NCBI GenBank assembly: GCA_918807975.1
Contig: OU964922.1
Coordinates: forward strand, 21,936,329-22,000,328
Direction: 5' to 3'
From: Aplidium turbinatum
Taxonomy: Eukaryota > Chordata > Ascidiacea > Aplousobranchia > Polyclinidae
DNA length: 64,000 nucleotides
Numbering within the stretch: the stretch's first letter is position 1; every line of letters begins with the position of its first letter. Positions 1 to 10,700 of the stretch are shown here, piece by piece. The translations under genes were made by a program, and so were the position numbers. The notes beneath the pieces were generated by a model that was not told where the DNA came from, searched no databases, and worked only from the letters and a program-made list of their open reading frames with translations.

Positions 1-185
1 CAGAGTGAAGTTTCCGATTGTTGAACTCATGTTGCCGGGGAACTATTTCATCCATTAGATGCAGCTGAATGGAGGGCAGTCCTTAACGTGCGTTGCTCAA
101 GCGCACACCCCGAGAGTCGAACCAGCGCCGCTTGATCTTGAAGCTTCTTCGTTCCAGAAGTGACGCGTTAACCAATTGAGCTTTC
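1..185 (-). repeat. tRNA-derived SINE, copy 1 (truncated by window edge)
   Basis: Minus-strand copy of a SINE family that recurs at 3.5, 9.5, 15.5, 38.6, 49.9 and 57.1 kb. The tRNA-like head lies at the right end: on the minus strand an A-box-like start followed by a B-box-like GGTTCGACTCTCGGGGTGTG. The body carries the shared phrases for the gap between the head and the 3' part (the reverse complement of TTGCTCAAGCGCACACCCCG is seen at 94-113). The 3' tail is outside the window. Confidence 0.8.
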
Positions 186-519
186 TTCTTTGGTATGAGA
201 AGTTGTATTTTTGGACTACATTTCATTGGGGTCAAATGAAATGTTTATTTCACTTTCGGGAGGAGACAGGAATAGACCGTGAGGTCATCGAGTCAACTGT
301 CACCTTTACTATCTGTCTGTGGTAGATAGAGGGGATTCCTCCATCTTCATCTGTGAAGATAGGTTAGGTTAGTGAAAGGTTTAAAGTTTCAGGTCTGAAA
401 TAGATCACTTAGCTTAACTCAGCACATTTGCAAATATGGTTATTGTTTTTAATTAATGTGCTGCAGATTCCACAACAAGATTTAAGTTGCAATTTTTTTA
501 AGTTAATTTTTGCCTATGA
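186..519. other. No gene seen
   Basis: AT-rich sequence between the first SINE and a decayed hAT transposase. No convincing coding frame, RNA gene or repeat structure was recognised. Confidence 0.5.
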
Positions 520-1790
520 CGAGAGTAAAAGAAAGTGAAGATTTTTTTAGAAAGAAAAAGAAAGCTATAAGAGAAGGGGAACTAAAAAGAATGAAGGAGT
601 CATTTTGAAGTTTGTAAAAATTGCCTTTGCTAAAAAAGCAGAAGAGATTAGCACAATAAATCTATACGGTACCTCAAATTGAGACGGAAGAAGTGTGGGC
701 TACCTCGAGCAAAACAATAACAAAGTGGTCATTGAAAGCCTGTGAACGAAACACTGTCAGATAAAGATAAAACAGATGCTATCTATTATTCTCATAACGA
801 TGTGACTACTTGGCCAGAAACATTAACTCATAACATGAGAGTTGAGATAATCAAACTAGGGCCCGAAAGGTTTCAGAATAAAGAAGGGCCATTCAAGCCA
901 GGGGTTAGAGCAGTGGTTCTCAACCTTTTTTCTTTCATGGCCCATTTTTGTTTGCATAAAAGTTCTGTGGCCCATTCAGTTTTTATGTAAGAAAAAAATT
1001 CCAAAAAAGGTTTATAAACAAAAAGCAGCAGAACATTGCCTTTGGAATGTTGCTGTAATCCCCTTGTTGAATCCATGCGCTGACGCTTCACACTATATTC
1101 TTTTCGTTAAAAAAAGTTCACACTTCATCCATGTAATTTGGATGAACTTTTTCCAGGTGAAGTCTCAGGTTTGATGGCCTCAATGAATGATGACTAAGAA
1201 CTTTACAACATAATGCACATTGTTCATTTTCTTCTCTGTTATCAAAAATTGATGTAGGCTACATACTGAATGTAATTTTCTTCAAACTTAAAGCTTCAAC
1301 TACTGTCAATTACTTCCTAAGAAAATCCACAAAATAAAATGCTGCACGTACTAAAAAGCGGATCTGCAGAAGTTTAACAAGGCTACCGCTTATAAAGATG
1401 GCTTAATTGTAACCACAAACTAGTCTATTACATCATAAAGTGTTGTAAAAACTGAGTTGATGTAAAACTGTATGTTGCAATAATTAGAATGATGACTGCC
1501 ACTTTGTAGCTAAAAACAGCAGCATCATTCATTGCACGGTAACTAAACAAACACACAAGTGTAAAATTGACTATAGTGACAAAAATGAAACAAAATGTTT
1601 CAATAAATCTTTCATTTTTTTAAATATGTCTGTGGCCCACCTTAAATGCTTCTATGGCCCACCAGTGAGCCATGGCCCACTGGTTGAGAACCGCTGGGTT
1701 AGAGTAAATACAGGAGACAAAGAATCATTCAGCTGTCTGAGTAAGAAGTGGTTTTATTTTGAACTTTCAATAAAATTAAACAAAACTGCT
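520..1790 (+). mobile_element. Decayed hAT transposase (ZMYM1-like), 5' part, interrupted by a MITE
   Basis: Scattered frames resemble the start of the zinc-finger-MYM type of hAT transposase. A lysine-rich stretch (RKKKAIREGELKRMK, near 546-595) leads, in another frame, to a G-x-ILKF motif near 595-612. Near 800-890 the frame reads TWPETLTHNMR...IKLGPERFQ, the typical W-P-x...R...GP block. The frame resumes after the MITE at 1697 with KESFSCLSKKWFYFEL. The parts lie in more than one frame and carry stops, so the copy is dead. Removing the 911-1696 insertion with one 8-bp duplication makes the GP block and the SFS block adjacent. Family assignment is from remembered motif order. Confidence 0.5.
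911..1696. mobile_element. Non-autonomous hAT element with perfect 8-bp target duplication
   Basis: Terminal inverted repeats CAGTGGTTCTCAACC at the left and GGTTGAGAACCGCTG at the right. It is flanked by identical 8-mers GGTTAGAG at 903-910 and 1697-1704, the hAT target-site length. Subterminal 'ggcccac' words repeat near both ends. No transposase frame was seen inside. It inserted into an older hAT transposase remnant. Confidence 0.9.
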
Positions 1791-1839
1791 TTAATTCTTC
1801 TGTTGTGTGGAATTTTAATTAGCTTTTACGACGGTGTCA

Positions 1840-1866
1840 GGGGGGGGGGGGGGGGGGGGGAGGGGC
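1840..1866 (+). repeat. Poly-G run
   Basis: An uninterrupted run of 21 G followed by A, GGGG and CGGCG. Overlapping long frames made of glycine or proline here are artefacts of the run. Confidence 0.9.
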
Positions 1867-2190
1867 GGCGTTTCGTGCAAAAATCCAAGGGCGGCATACT
1901 GCGTTGCTACCCCACTGGTCACAGGCACTGGGGCGTCCACGTTTGGAAGTCTCCAAAAATCTTTCAACATAGACAAACCAAGATTTGTTAACTTAATAAG
2001 AACTATGGACAATCGATCGTTGTGGAGACTCACAGTTTTCACTTAAAAGTAGGCCTATGCTTTCCTTTTTGTGATAAGAAAGGTAGGCTATAGGCCTATA
2101 AGCGTTATCTACCTTATTATTTTTATTATTTAGGCCTATTTGCGTCAGACATAATGTCGGGCCCATACCCAAAACAAAACAACGAAATAA

Positions 2191-2363
2191 CAGTAGAACT
2201 CGGTTAATCCGGATTCGGTTAATCCGGATCTTCGCCTAATCCGGATGAACCTGGAAGTACAAATGAGTCAGGCTTGATAGAACCGTCATCGGTTAATCCG
2301 GATCTTCGCCTAATCCGGATGGAATCGCCGGTCAAATCGAATCCGGATTAACCGAGTTCTACT
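2191..2363. mobile_element. Short pogo/Tigger-like MITE
   Basis: About 173 bp bounded by inverted repeats: GTAGAACTCGGTTAATCCGG near 2193 and TCCGGATTAACCGAGTTCTA near 2343-2361. Inside, the phrase GGTTAATCCGGATCTTCGCC occurs twice (about 2209 and 2291). Ends of this form are typical of the pogo/Tigger branch of Tc1-mariner elements. A clean TA duplication is not obvious, so the exact borders are uncertain by a few bases. Confidence 0.7.
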
Positions 2364-3549
2364 TTTAATACACAAACTGCAAATGCACAAAGGTCACAGA
2401 AAGCCACTTTGGATGTCGTCAATTTAAAAGCTCACTAAACAGGTTGCTGTTACAAATTTACTGTTACAAATTTACATACAATGAGCGTTGGAAGAATTGA
2501 AAGTATTCAGAACAATAAAAGAGAAAAATACAATGTATGTTTTGCAGCGGGTGAGCATTTAGCGAAATGAGATTTTGCATTGTTATAATTTTGAGCTATT
2601 AACCTAGCCAATTTAAAAAAAATTCACATATTTTATGGTTGGTGTTTACGATTCGTCTCAAAGTTTTCGTGTATTAATTATTGTACTTAAAGTCTTCATG
2701 CTTAGGTTAAATTAATTTTTAACATGTTCCGGCGGAAGTCCCTAGAGCAGAAAGTGTAGCATCCTCCAAGGTGGTTAATAGGACCTGCAAGTGCGAGTCC
2801 TGCGAGCATATGTGGAGTGGCTTGAAAAAATTATGTAGTATCTTCGATTTCCATTTTTTATCTGTTTGATGTTGTGCTGTTGTTATGCTAAAAGTTGTTG
2901 TGGTAAAAGAAATGTCAAACGAAAAACATTGAATGTATACGCTTATTAGAAAATCTTTCTGTTAAGAACACAGAAGCATCAATGATAGTTTTACTTTCCG
3001 CACAAATGAACAAGAAAACTGTCCATGCACACGTTTGATTCGCATTCAACAATTTGGACAAACGTGACTGTAGCCTACTATATCATTACAAACTTCTTCA
3101 TTCAAGATTGTACAATATACAAGTCAACAGGTATCGCTTAGTTCCTTTGGATAGTGCTGTTGACCTAAAGCAAGATGGTTCGCAGGTCTCTCTAACATTT
3201 AGGTTCACAGGTCACGCGCCACATGACCGGTCTATTTTTTGCTTTCAGCATAAAACCTTATTTTTTTATCCCTCGATGCTTAGGCTACATTTAAGAATGG
3301 GACTTACTTTTTATGGCTTATTTTGTTTTCGTGAGAAACTAAAATTTGATAATAAACTAATCTCAACAGTATCCTATTATTTGTTTGCTGCAGGCTCTAC
3401 TGAAGAAGCCAAACTTGTGTGGCGAAAGCTCTATTTAATAAACTTGAATTTGCAGATTTAGTGCTACATTGTATACTTTTTAAAAATATTTTATCACACT
3501 ACGCACCCGTTTAGATCATCGTTACTCGTTAGCCCCATTAGCTCACTCA
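2364..3549. other. No gene seen
   Basis: AT-rich intergenic sequence. A 135-residue open frame at 3054-3461 on the plus strand lacks recognisable domains and codon structure and is not called. A short tandem duplication 'ctgttacaaattta' occurs at about 2449-2474. Confidence 0.5.
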
Positions 3550-3845
3550 GCCCCGTTAGCTCAGTGGTTAACGTCCGACTCAAGATCACGCGGCGCTCGT
3601 TCGGCTCTCAGGGTGTGCGCTTCAGCATCACATTTCAAAGACTGCTCTCCATTCAGGGACACCTAGTGAATGGAATAATTTCCAGGCAACAACATTTTAA
3701 CAATCGGAAAACTTCAATCTCCCACTCTCGGTAACCGGCTCTGCGTCAAAAGCGTCAAGTATGCTATCAGTATGCAAAACTACTACGAATGACCTATCAA
3801 AGCTTTGTCACTCCGAGGAAAAAGATCAAATACCAAACCAAGCCA
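3550..3845 (+). repeat. tRNA-derived SINE, copy 2
   Basis: Head starts with TTAGCTCAGTGGTTAACG (A box), then a B-box region GTTCGGCTCTCAGGGTGTG. The body has the shared words CTGCTCTCCATTCAGG and CAATCGGAAAACTTCA. The tail is CCTATCAAAGCTTTGTCACT followed by the family's 'accaaaccaagcc' end. Confidence 0.85.
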
Positions 3846-4159
3846 AAGTCATAAGAAGATTTGATGAGAAGTTTAGCAACGAAGTTTTGTCCAGGGAAAT
3901 AAGTTCCATCTTTTGATAGTAAAATTTTTTGTGGTGTCACTAGCAATGTCATTGTCCGATATCATAACGAAGGCATCTTAACGAAGACAAAGACAACAAT
4001 ACAATATATTTCTTTTAACAAATTGTAGGCTAATTGGCAGAGTAAAAAAAAAAAATTGTAAATTATAAACAATCTTGAGGTAATGGAGAAAATCGACTTC
4101 ACACTTGTAAATAAAGTGACTTGCGTTCTTCTGGTGACTATAGGCTACTAGATTACCTC

Positions 4160-4245
4160 CTGATGTTGAGGATGATGTCCAGCTTTTATTACCGACGTTT
4201 CGTCAGTCAGCACGACTGACTTTATCAAAGTACCAAGTAAAAAAG
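4160..4245 (-). repeat. Repeat with possible Penelope-like 3' end
   Basis: On the minus strand a short hairpin (GTCAG-TCGTG-CTGAC) is followed by TGACGAAACGTCGGTAATAA. A stem followed by a GAAACG-type core and a short A-rich tail is seen at the ends of Penelope-like retroelements, where hammerhead motifs occur. No coding part is present. The assignment is tentative. Confidence 0.3.
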
Positions 4246-4418
4246 CATTGGTGCAAATACAAACACGGTACGCAGAAGTGGTGTTGAAAGTAACTTGGTA
4301 GCCTATTCTTACATGGTAAAAAGTTATAAATACAACGTCCTTAGTACACTTTTGCCAGGCACTATGTCAAGCAATTTGTCGTACTGCTTTTGAGGAATAG
4401 GAGAATGTTTTAAATAAC

Positions 4419-4424
4419 TTTATT
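4419..4424 (-). terminator. Poly(A) signal AATAAA of the mosaic protease gene
   Basis: TTTATT on the plus strand, i.e. AATAAA on the minus strand, about 115 bases past the protease stop codon at 4538-4540. This is a reasonable 3' UTR length. Confidence 0.55.
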
Positions 4425-4537
4425 CTTGATCTTTAACAGTTACTTTTGTATCCGTCTTTACCATTATCCACGTAACATACAACAAATGAAAAAGTCAAAG
4501 CCTTTGAGCATCGGCCAAAGATAATTTCTTGGAAAAA

Positions 4538-4723
4538 TTAATCTTGAGTTAAACGAAGGATAGTGTCACGGATCCATCCTTGGTAATTGTACACGTTTGT
4601 GTAGACACCGGGTATCCCTTGGCCGCAAATAGATTTGCCGAAAGAAGTGATTCCAGCCAAATACCAATGGCAAGCACCTGACGAATTTATATCTCTGCAA
4701 GCCAATGCACCTCCAGAATCACC
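4538..4723 (-). CDS. Mosaic protease exon 16: catalytic Ser and stop
   Basis: Last exon, 186 bases with TAA at 4538-4540. It opens with GDSGGALAC (Ser691), then HWYLAGITSFGKSICGQGIP and GVYTNVYNYQGWIRDTI. Gly216 and Gly226 equivalents are present, and Phe stands for Trp215. Acceptor AATTTACAG. The amphipathic C-terminal helix (W-I-x-x-T) is intact. Confidence 0.9.
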   Translation of the reverse strand, partial: GDSGGALACRDINSSGACHWYLAGITSFGKSICGQGIPGVYTNVYNYQGWIRDTILRLTQD

Positions 4724-7700
4724 CTGTAAATTAATTATATATTTTGTCAAATAAAATTTGTTTTCCAATCCGAATTGACCATATGTTGTCGAGTTTGAGT
4801 TGTAAGATTGCAGTAAAATATCGTGCAGTAAAATATTGCGTTGATTTTCTAATCTGTTATAGTTTTACTAAAGGGCCAAAATTACCACTGTGTAAACACT
4901 AAAAAATGTGAAAATATCTTGAGAATGACCAAAAAAAAAAGAGATGACTGGATGACCTTGAAGAAAATATTTGTATTATCGCAGGGTGTATAACAGAGAA
5001 AAATATAACGGTATGTAAAAATGTGGTAGAGGTCATTTGCCAGCATTGACATAACCGATTGATGGTGACAATGAACTTTACATGACATGTGTCGGAGTCG
5101 CCTGGTGTTGTTCCCCCAGCACAAAGATGAGCGTAGTCAATAGAAAGTCCTTTATAATATGGACGGCACAAATCCTTTGGTATTAAAGGTAATCGAACTG
5201 CTTGAAGTATGCTTGTTCGTCTAGCGCCGCTGTAACCTGTAAAAAGAATGTTAATATAGTCATAAACACTATTTCATCAGTTTTTTTTTTTTGTTCGGTT
5301 AGTTGTTGTTTTCATCACCGCAACACACACAATACCATGAATGGGTGCAGATCGAAGTTAGAAAGCTCCAAAGGATCGTTCGACTATTAAGTTTTAATAA
5401 GATATTCTCTTTCAATTTAAAAAAAAAAATTTATGCTCTTTTTCTATGACAATAAAATGTCGCTTAACCTTGGTTTCCAAAGCCAGCGGCAAAGCATTCA
5501 TCTGTAACAATCGGCTCGCGATCGTTTGGCATGCAAAGTGGACGGGCATAGATTCCATTTACATCAACCGGTCGGTCCAGTTTCAATATCGCAATGTCGT
5601 TTCGAAGGTATCCATTTAAATTCCTAACCAAAAAAAAGTTGATCAAAAAACAAACTTCAAAAATAACGCTGCATTAACCTGGTCCAAAGTAAAGCATCTT
5701 CCATTAGTAAACAGAAAATAACCATAATAGTAATAATAATGCTAAGTTTCACCTAGATTAGCTCACTTGAGATTAACCCGAGTGGTCGATTTACATTTCA
5801 GAATGAGAACTTGCTTTACAAACTCATTATCCACATCTGATCTTTAGTATAGTAAAAAAAGTATTTATCAGTTGTAGACGAGCAAACATTGATGACCAGG
5901 AAACTACCATCAAAAATCAATTGTTTTCTTACAATGCAACTATGAGTGACTAAAATCATCGTACTGCGTATTGTAACATGAAAAAAAAACGTTAAATTTT
6001 GAACACATGGAGAGGGTGAAATAAGCAAGAAAGTGTTGTCGGAGCATGGAGGAACATTCCTTACAAAAAATTCAATCAAACATCGAAGAACTGCTTAGCC
6101 TACATACAAGCAGGTGTCTTGGAAATATGAATTGCAATTGAAAAACAAGCAAATTAATGACCGACGCTTTTCAATTTACAACAATATTCAATAAAAGTTT
6201 ATTTTACTTACATGTAGTTAGGATGTCTCACGATTCTCTCAATAGTTCGTATTTGAAGATGAGGATCCGTGTTGTCAGATATGTTGGTGGATCCCAACCC
6301 GACATATTTGTTTTGGGTGATGTTATCTTGGGATCCATCGTCTGGGCTGAGAAAAATCACAATTCTAACATTTCCGTAACGCCACAATCAAAGTTTAGCC
6401 TAATCCATTCTTTTGGTATAATATTGCTTATACCTACAACATTTGAGTTACTGTATGAATATTGTGTACAATTTCAATACATGTCAACCGTGAAACAATT
6501 AACCTGCTTTACAGTGTTTTGGTTTTCTATTTGAGTTTTTCTTTTCAATTAATAAGGCATCAAAAATTCTATTGAAATACGCTTGCTCTTTTATATCCAG
6601 AAAAACAAAAAAATCAACACGACAGTAAATTTGTAAAACAGTGAACATTGACGGTCATTCAAAAATTACTTACAAAAAACAGTGAGCAGCTGTAACAACA
6701 TACTGCGGGGCAATAAGGGTTCCTCCACAAAGTTCTTCATAGAAATACACCACGGCGTGCCAGGGCCAATGACCAGCTGTTGTGCTTGCGTCTCCGCACA
6801 GACTGTGACTAATTCGGGTAACTGGCCTTCTTCCAAGAGATCGAACTGAATTTAAGTGCTGTAAAAAAAAAACAGAACAAAAACTTTAACGAAAATGCTG
6901 CAAAATGTTTGACTGCGCATAAGTTTTCATTAACTCTTTTAATTGTTTTTTTGCTTGAACTACACAGGGTATTCTTGCAGATCGATATGATGGCTCACTA
7001 AACTATCATCAGCATTTTATCTTAGAGCAGGAGGTTTTTAACCTGGGGGTCACGAGCCGTTTTTTTCAGGGTCGCAAGACGCCTGAAAATCTGATGTATC
7101 TTTTTTATGATTTTTTTGAGAAAAGAATAAAAATTTACATTTGCCGTGCAAAAAGAATAGAATAAGAAGTAACACAGAAGCAGAGTTCATATCCTTGCGA
7201 AAAGACTCAACAACGGAAAGTGCCATTAAACTGAAAGAGTGTCTGAAATTATACCATGTCTGAATTTTGTTGACAATGGTTTCTTCGTATCCTGACGATG
7301 CAAGCGCACCTACTTGCTTCCGATGTCCTCTTCATTGACCTACCTGTGAGAGGTTGGCTTCTCTTCATGTCTGAGAATAAAGACTAAGGCCAGGAAAAGA
7401 CTAGCAATGGAACCAGATCTGAAATGCGCTCTTTCAACAACAGTTCCACGCATTGACAGGCTTTTCAATAAGATACAGCACCAACCATCTCACTGAAATT
7501 GATTTCAGCAAATCCACAAATGCGTAAAAGATTGCTTTAAATATTTGCCTTTTTAACAGGCATTTGTTGTACGCAAGTCAGTCAATTCGTGAAAGTGCAA
7601 AAGTATAGCTTTTAATCAACATTTTCCTTCTCGCAACCTGACCAAGCTTGATAGAAAATGAAAATAATTAGAAGAAATGTATAACAGTGATAACATCGCG

Positions 7701-10700
7701 ATAAGATGTGGTTGAATTTTACAATAAATATGCTTTTGTTTAATATTGTTGAGGGAAGTCTGGAGAATACATTAGGCCTAAATACTCTAAGGGGGTCGTG
7801 ATGGTGCAAAAAATCCTGAAAATCACTGCCTTAGAGGAACATTAGATCGTATATAATTTTTCTGTATCAGCGTAGGCTACTACGTAATGTTATTAAATAA
7901 AATTGCTAAGTAAAAAAATTTACCCTAACGTAAGGGTCCAAATTAGAGCACAACCTGGTGTTTGGAAATGTTAGCTTCTTACATCCGCATGGTGTATGAC
8001 GATTGTGTCTATTTGTAGATTCGGACCCAGCCACGAAGTGAGCTATGTGGGGAAAAGGTAAATAATTATTTAGCTTAAAAGAGGCTAAATTTTTGCTTAA
8101 AAATAGGTGTCATGTAAAGGGAATTCTCAAACAATTAGAAGTCATTTTTGTAATCAAACTAATATAACCGAGACAGTCAAATCCTTCATTTTAACATTGA
8201 TTCAAAGTCTGCAGACGTTGAATCAATGTAAAAATGGCGGATTTTTGATATTTGGAAAACAATTAAATACTGGGTTGTAGGTTGCATAGATTGCCTAGTA
8301 ATAAAAGGTTTCAATAAGGCAATAACGTTTGGCAAACACATTGAGATTTTGGTTAGACCACATTCCAGGTTAATTGGTGTGTTCAACTAACAGTTAAAAG
8401 TGCACTTACGAACTGAAACACTGCGATAGGTTTGGACTTCTTCATGAACAAATCTTGCTGATACAAACCCAGAAGGAGAATTGGAATTCCGCGAAGGAGA
8501 AATCAGATTTCCAGTTGCTCTAGCCGACTTTGGAATAAAACAAAAAGTGTTAAATTTGAGCAACGTGGATTAAAATATATTAACATCATCTGAAAGGGTA
8601 TGGTATGCTTTATCCATAAACAAAATTTACATTAAAATTATAAACTTATTAAAATAATAATAATAATAAAATGATATGATAATTAATAAATAATAATAAT
8701 AATATTATAATAATAATATAATAGTTAAAATTATAATTGAGTCGTTTTGCATCAGACAGACCTAAGAGAGGACCAAAATCGTCAGGCGTGAACTGAATAA
8801 AAATCTCACAAAATCATATTTTTTTTAATCGATGTTATCGTATACTGTTGGAATGTTGAGATTAAAGTTGTGAATTCGTTTGTGTAGTTTTCAAGTTATA
8901 TTTTAAGTAACTTGTTAAATCAAATTAGTCTTTGCACTACTTATTTTAACTTACTGATGCAGGTCTACCTCTCCAACGCCCGGAGGATTGATAGCAACGA
9001 AACCAAAGATCCTAAAAATATTTCATTAACCCTTATTATTACAAATGAATAAGTCATGCATGTTTTCTGCAATATAAAATTAACTTTTTTTCTAAGATTG
9101 GTAACGTTTGTCACATAGGCTATAACAAACGCCGTGTGCTTTGCCAGTTGCTGAATGTTGAAAATGATTTTTTGATTGGTTTGATTGTGGGAATACTTAT
9201 TCAGAATAAGTACTAATCGATGTTATCGTATACTGTTGGAATGTTGAGATTAAAGTTGTGAATTCGTTTGTGTAGTTTTCAAGTTATAGAGAAGTTATAG
9301 ATGAGTCGTTTTGTCTAAACCAAGTCTAAAACAAGTCTATGGTTCAACAAAGCAAATTCTCTATGGTTCAACAAAGCAAACTCTCTACCAAAGCTTTATC
9401 TTTTCAAGTTATATTTTAAGTAGCTTGTTAAATCAAATTAGTCTTTGCACTACTTATATCTTAGCTAACTACAGTATGGTTTTGGTTTGATTTTGAATCT
9501 TTATCCTCGAACTGACAAAGCCTTGATAGGTTATTCCTGGTAGTTTCGCATACTTGTAGAGACTCTTGACGCAGGGCCGGTTACTGAGATTGGCAGAGTG
9601 AAGTTTTCCGATTGTTGAAGTGTTGTTGCCGGGGAATTAATCCGTCCACTAGGTGCTGCTGAATGGAGAGCAGTCCTGAAAGTGCGTTGCTCAAGCGCAC
9701 ACCCCCAGAACTTGCGCTGCGTGATTTAGTAGGCATAATTCTACTATAGTATAGTAGTAGGCATAATTCAAGTACATTGGATCAGTATTATCAATGTAAC
9801 CTCTACACCTGTTTCATTCTTTGCCCGCAAAGAGTGAAATAAGCTGAAAGGTTACTTTGATAATACTGATTCAATTTACTTGATGTAGTCCCTTGCGGTT
9901 GGCATTGAGCACTCTTTTGTGGATTAATACCATATATCGTACTACAATAGGCCTGGTAGTTTACAAAAGCCTATAGTGTAGTGTACTAGGCTATCTTTAA
10001 AAATTTATATCAAACCAACTTACATTGTCAAAGTCCCAACAACAACGGTTACTTTTGCATTCTCCATAGGTGATACTAATGTTTCCACATGGTCGTCGGT
10101 CTTCGATTGATATTCGACAACGAGCTAAAAGCTTTGGTTGGAGGGAAGAATCTACAACGTAGGCTAAAGTTAAGCACAAGTACATTAAATAGATAGATAT
10201 CATGCCTTTTTTGTCAAAAGTTTGCTTAGATGTAAAAAATTTAAATGAAGTTAGATTTAATGTTTTTGGATCAGAATGAATATAAATTTAAAGCGATTAA
10301 AATATCGGTTATATTTTTTGTAGATAGCCTGCTTACAGACTAAACGTTGGATCGTGTCAAATAGCTTAGGCCTACTAGGTAGTCAGCAGGCATACATTTT
10401 TGACGATAGTGTATTGCTTCTACCATGCAATCTTTTGCACTAAGCATTATCGGAACGATTAGAAGTTTCCAGCTGATTTAGCTTGACTGTGGACGTAGCA
10501 CTTTAGCCTACAAAATATAGGCTCTCATGTGGTTACTTTGCAGTTTGTTGATGATTCTTTTCATTTTTTATTATTTTGTCTGTAGGCTACTGATCCAGTT
10601 GGTGTAGAACTTGATGTCATTATATCAAATAAAAACGCTTTTAGGCAGGTTACTTAGAGTTAGACTATGTTCAAGAAACAACCTGGGAAACCGATATTGG

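Noticed and set aside
1626-2046. Gly- and Pro-rich frames over the poly-G run
   Set aside because: Explained by the homopolymer; they also cross a MITE end.
3054-3461. 135-residue plus-strand frame
   Set aside because: No domain, no splice context, base composition like its surroundings.
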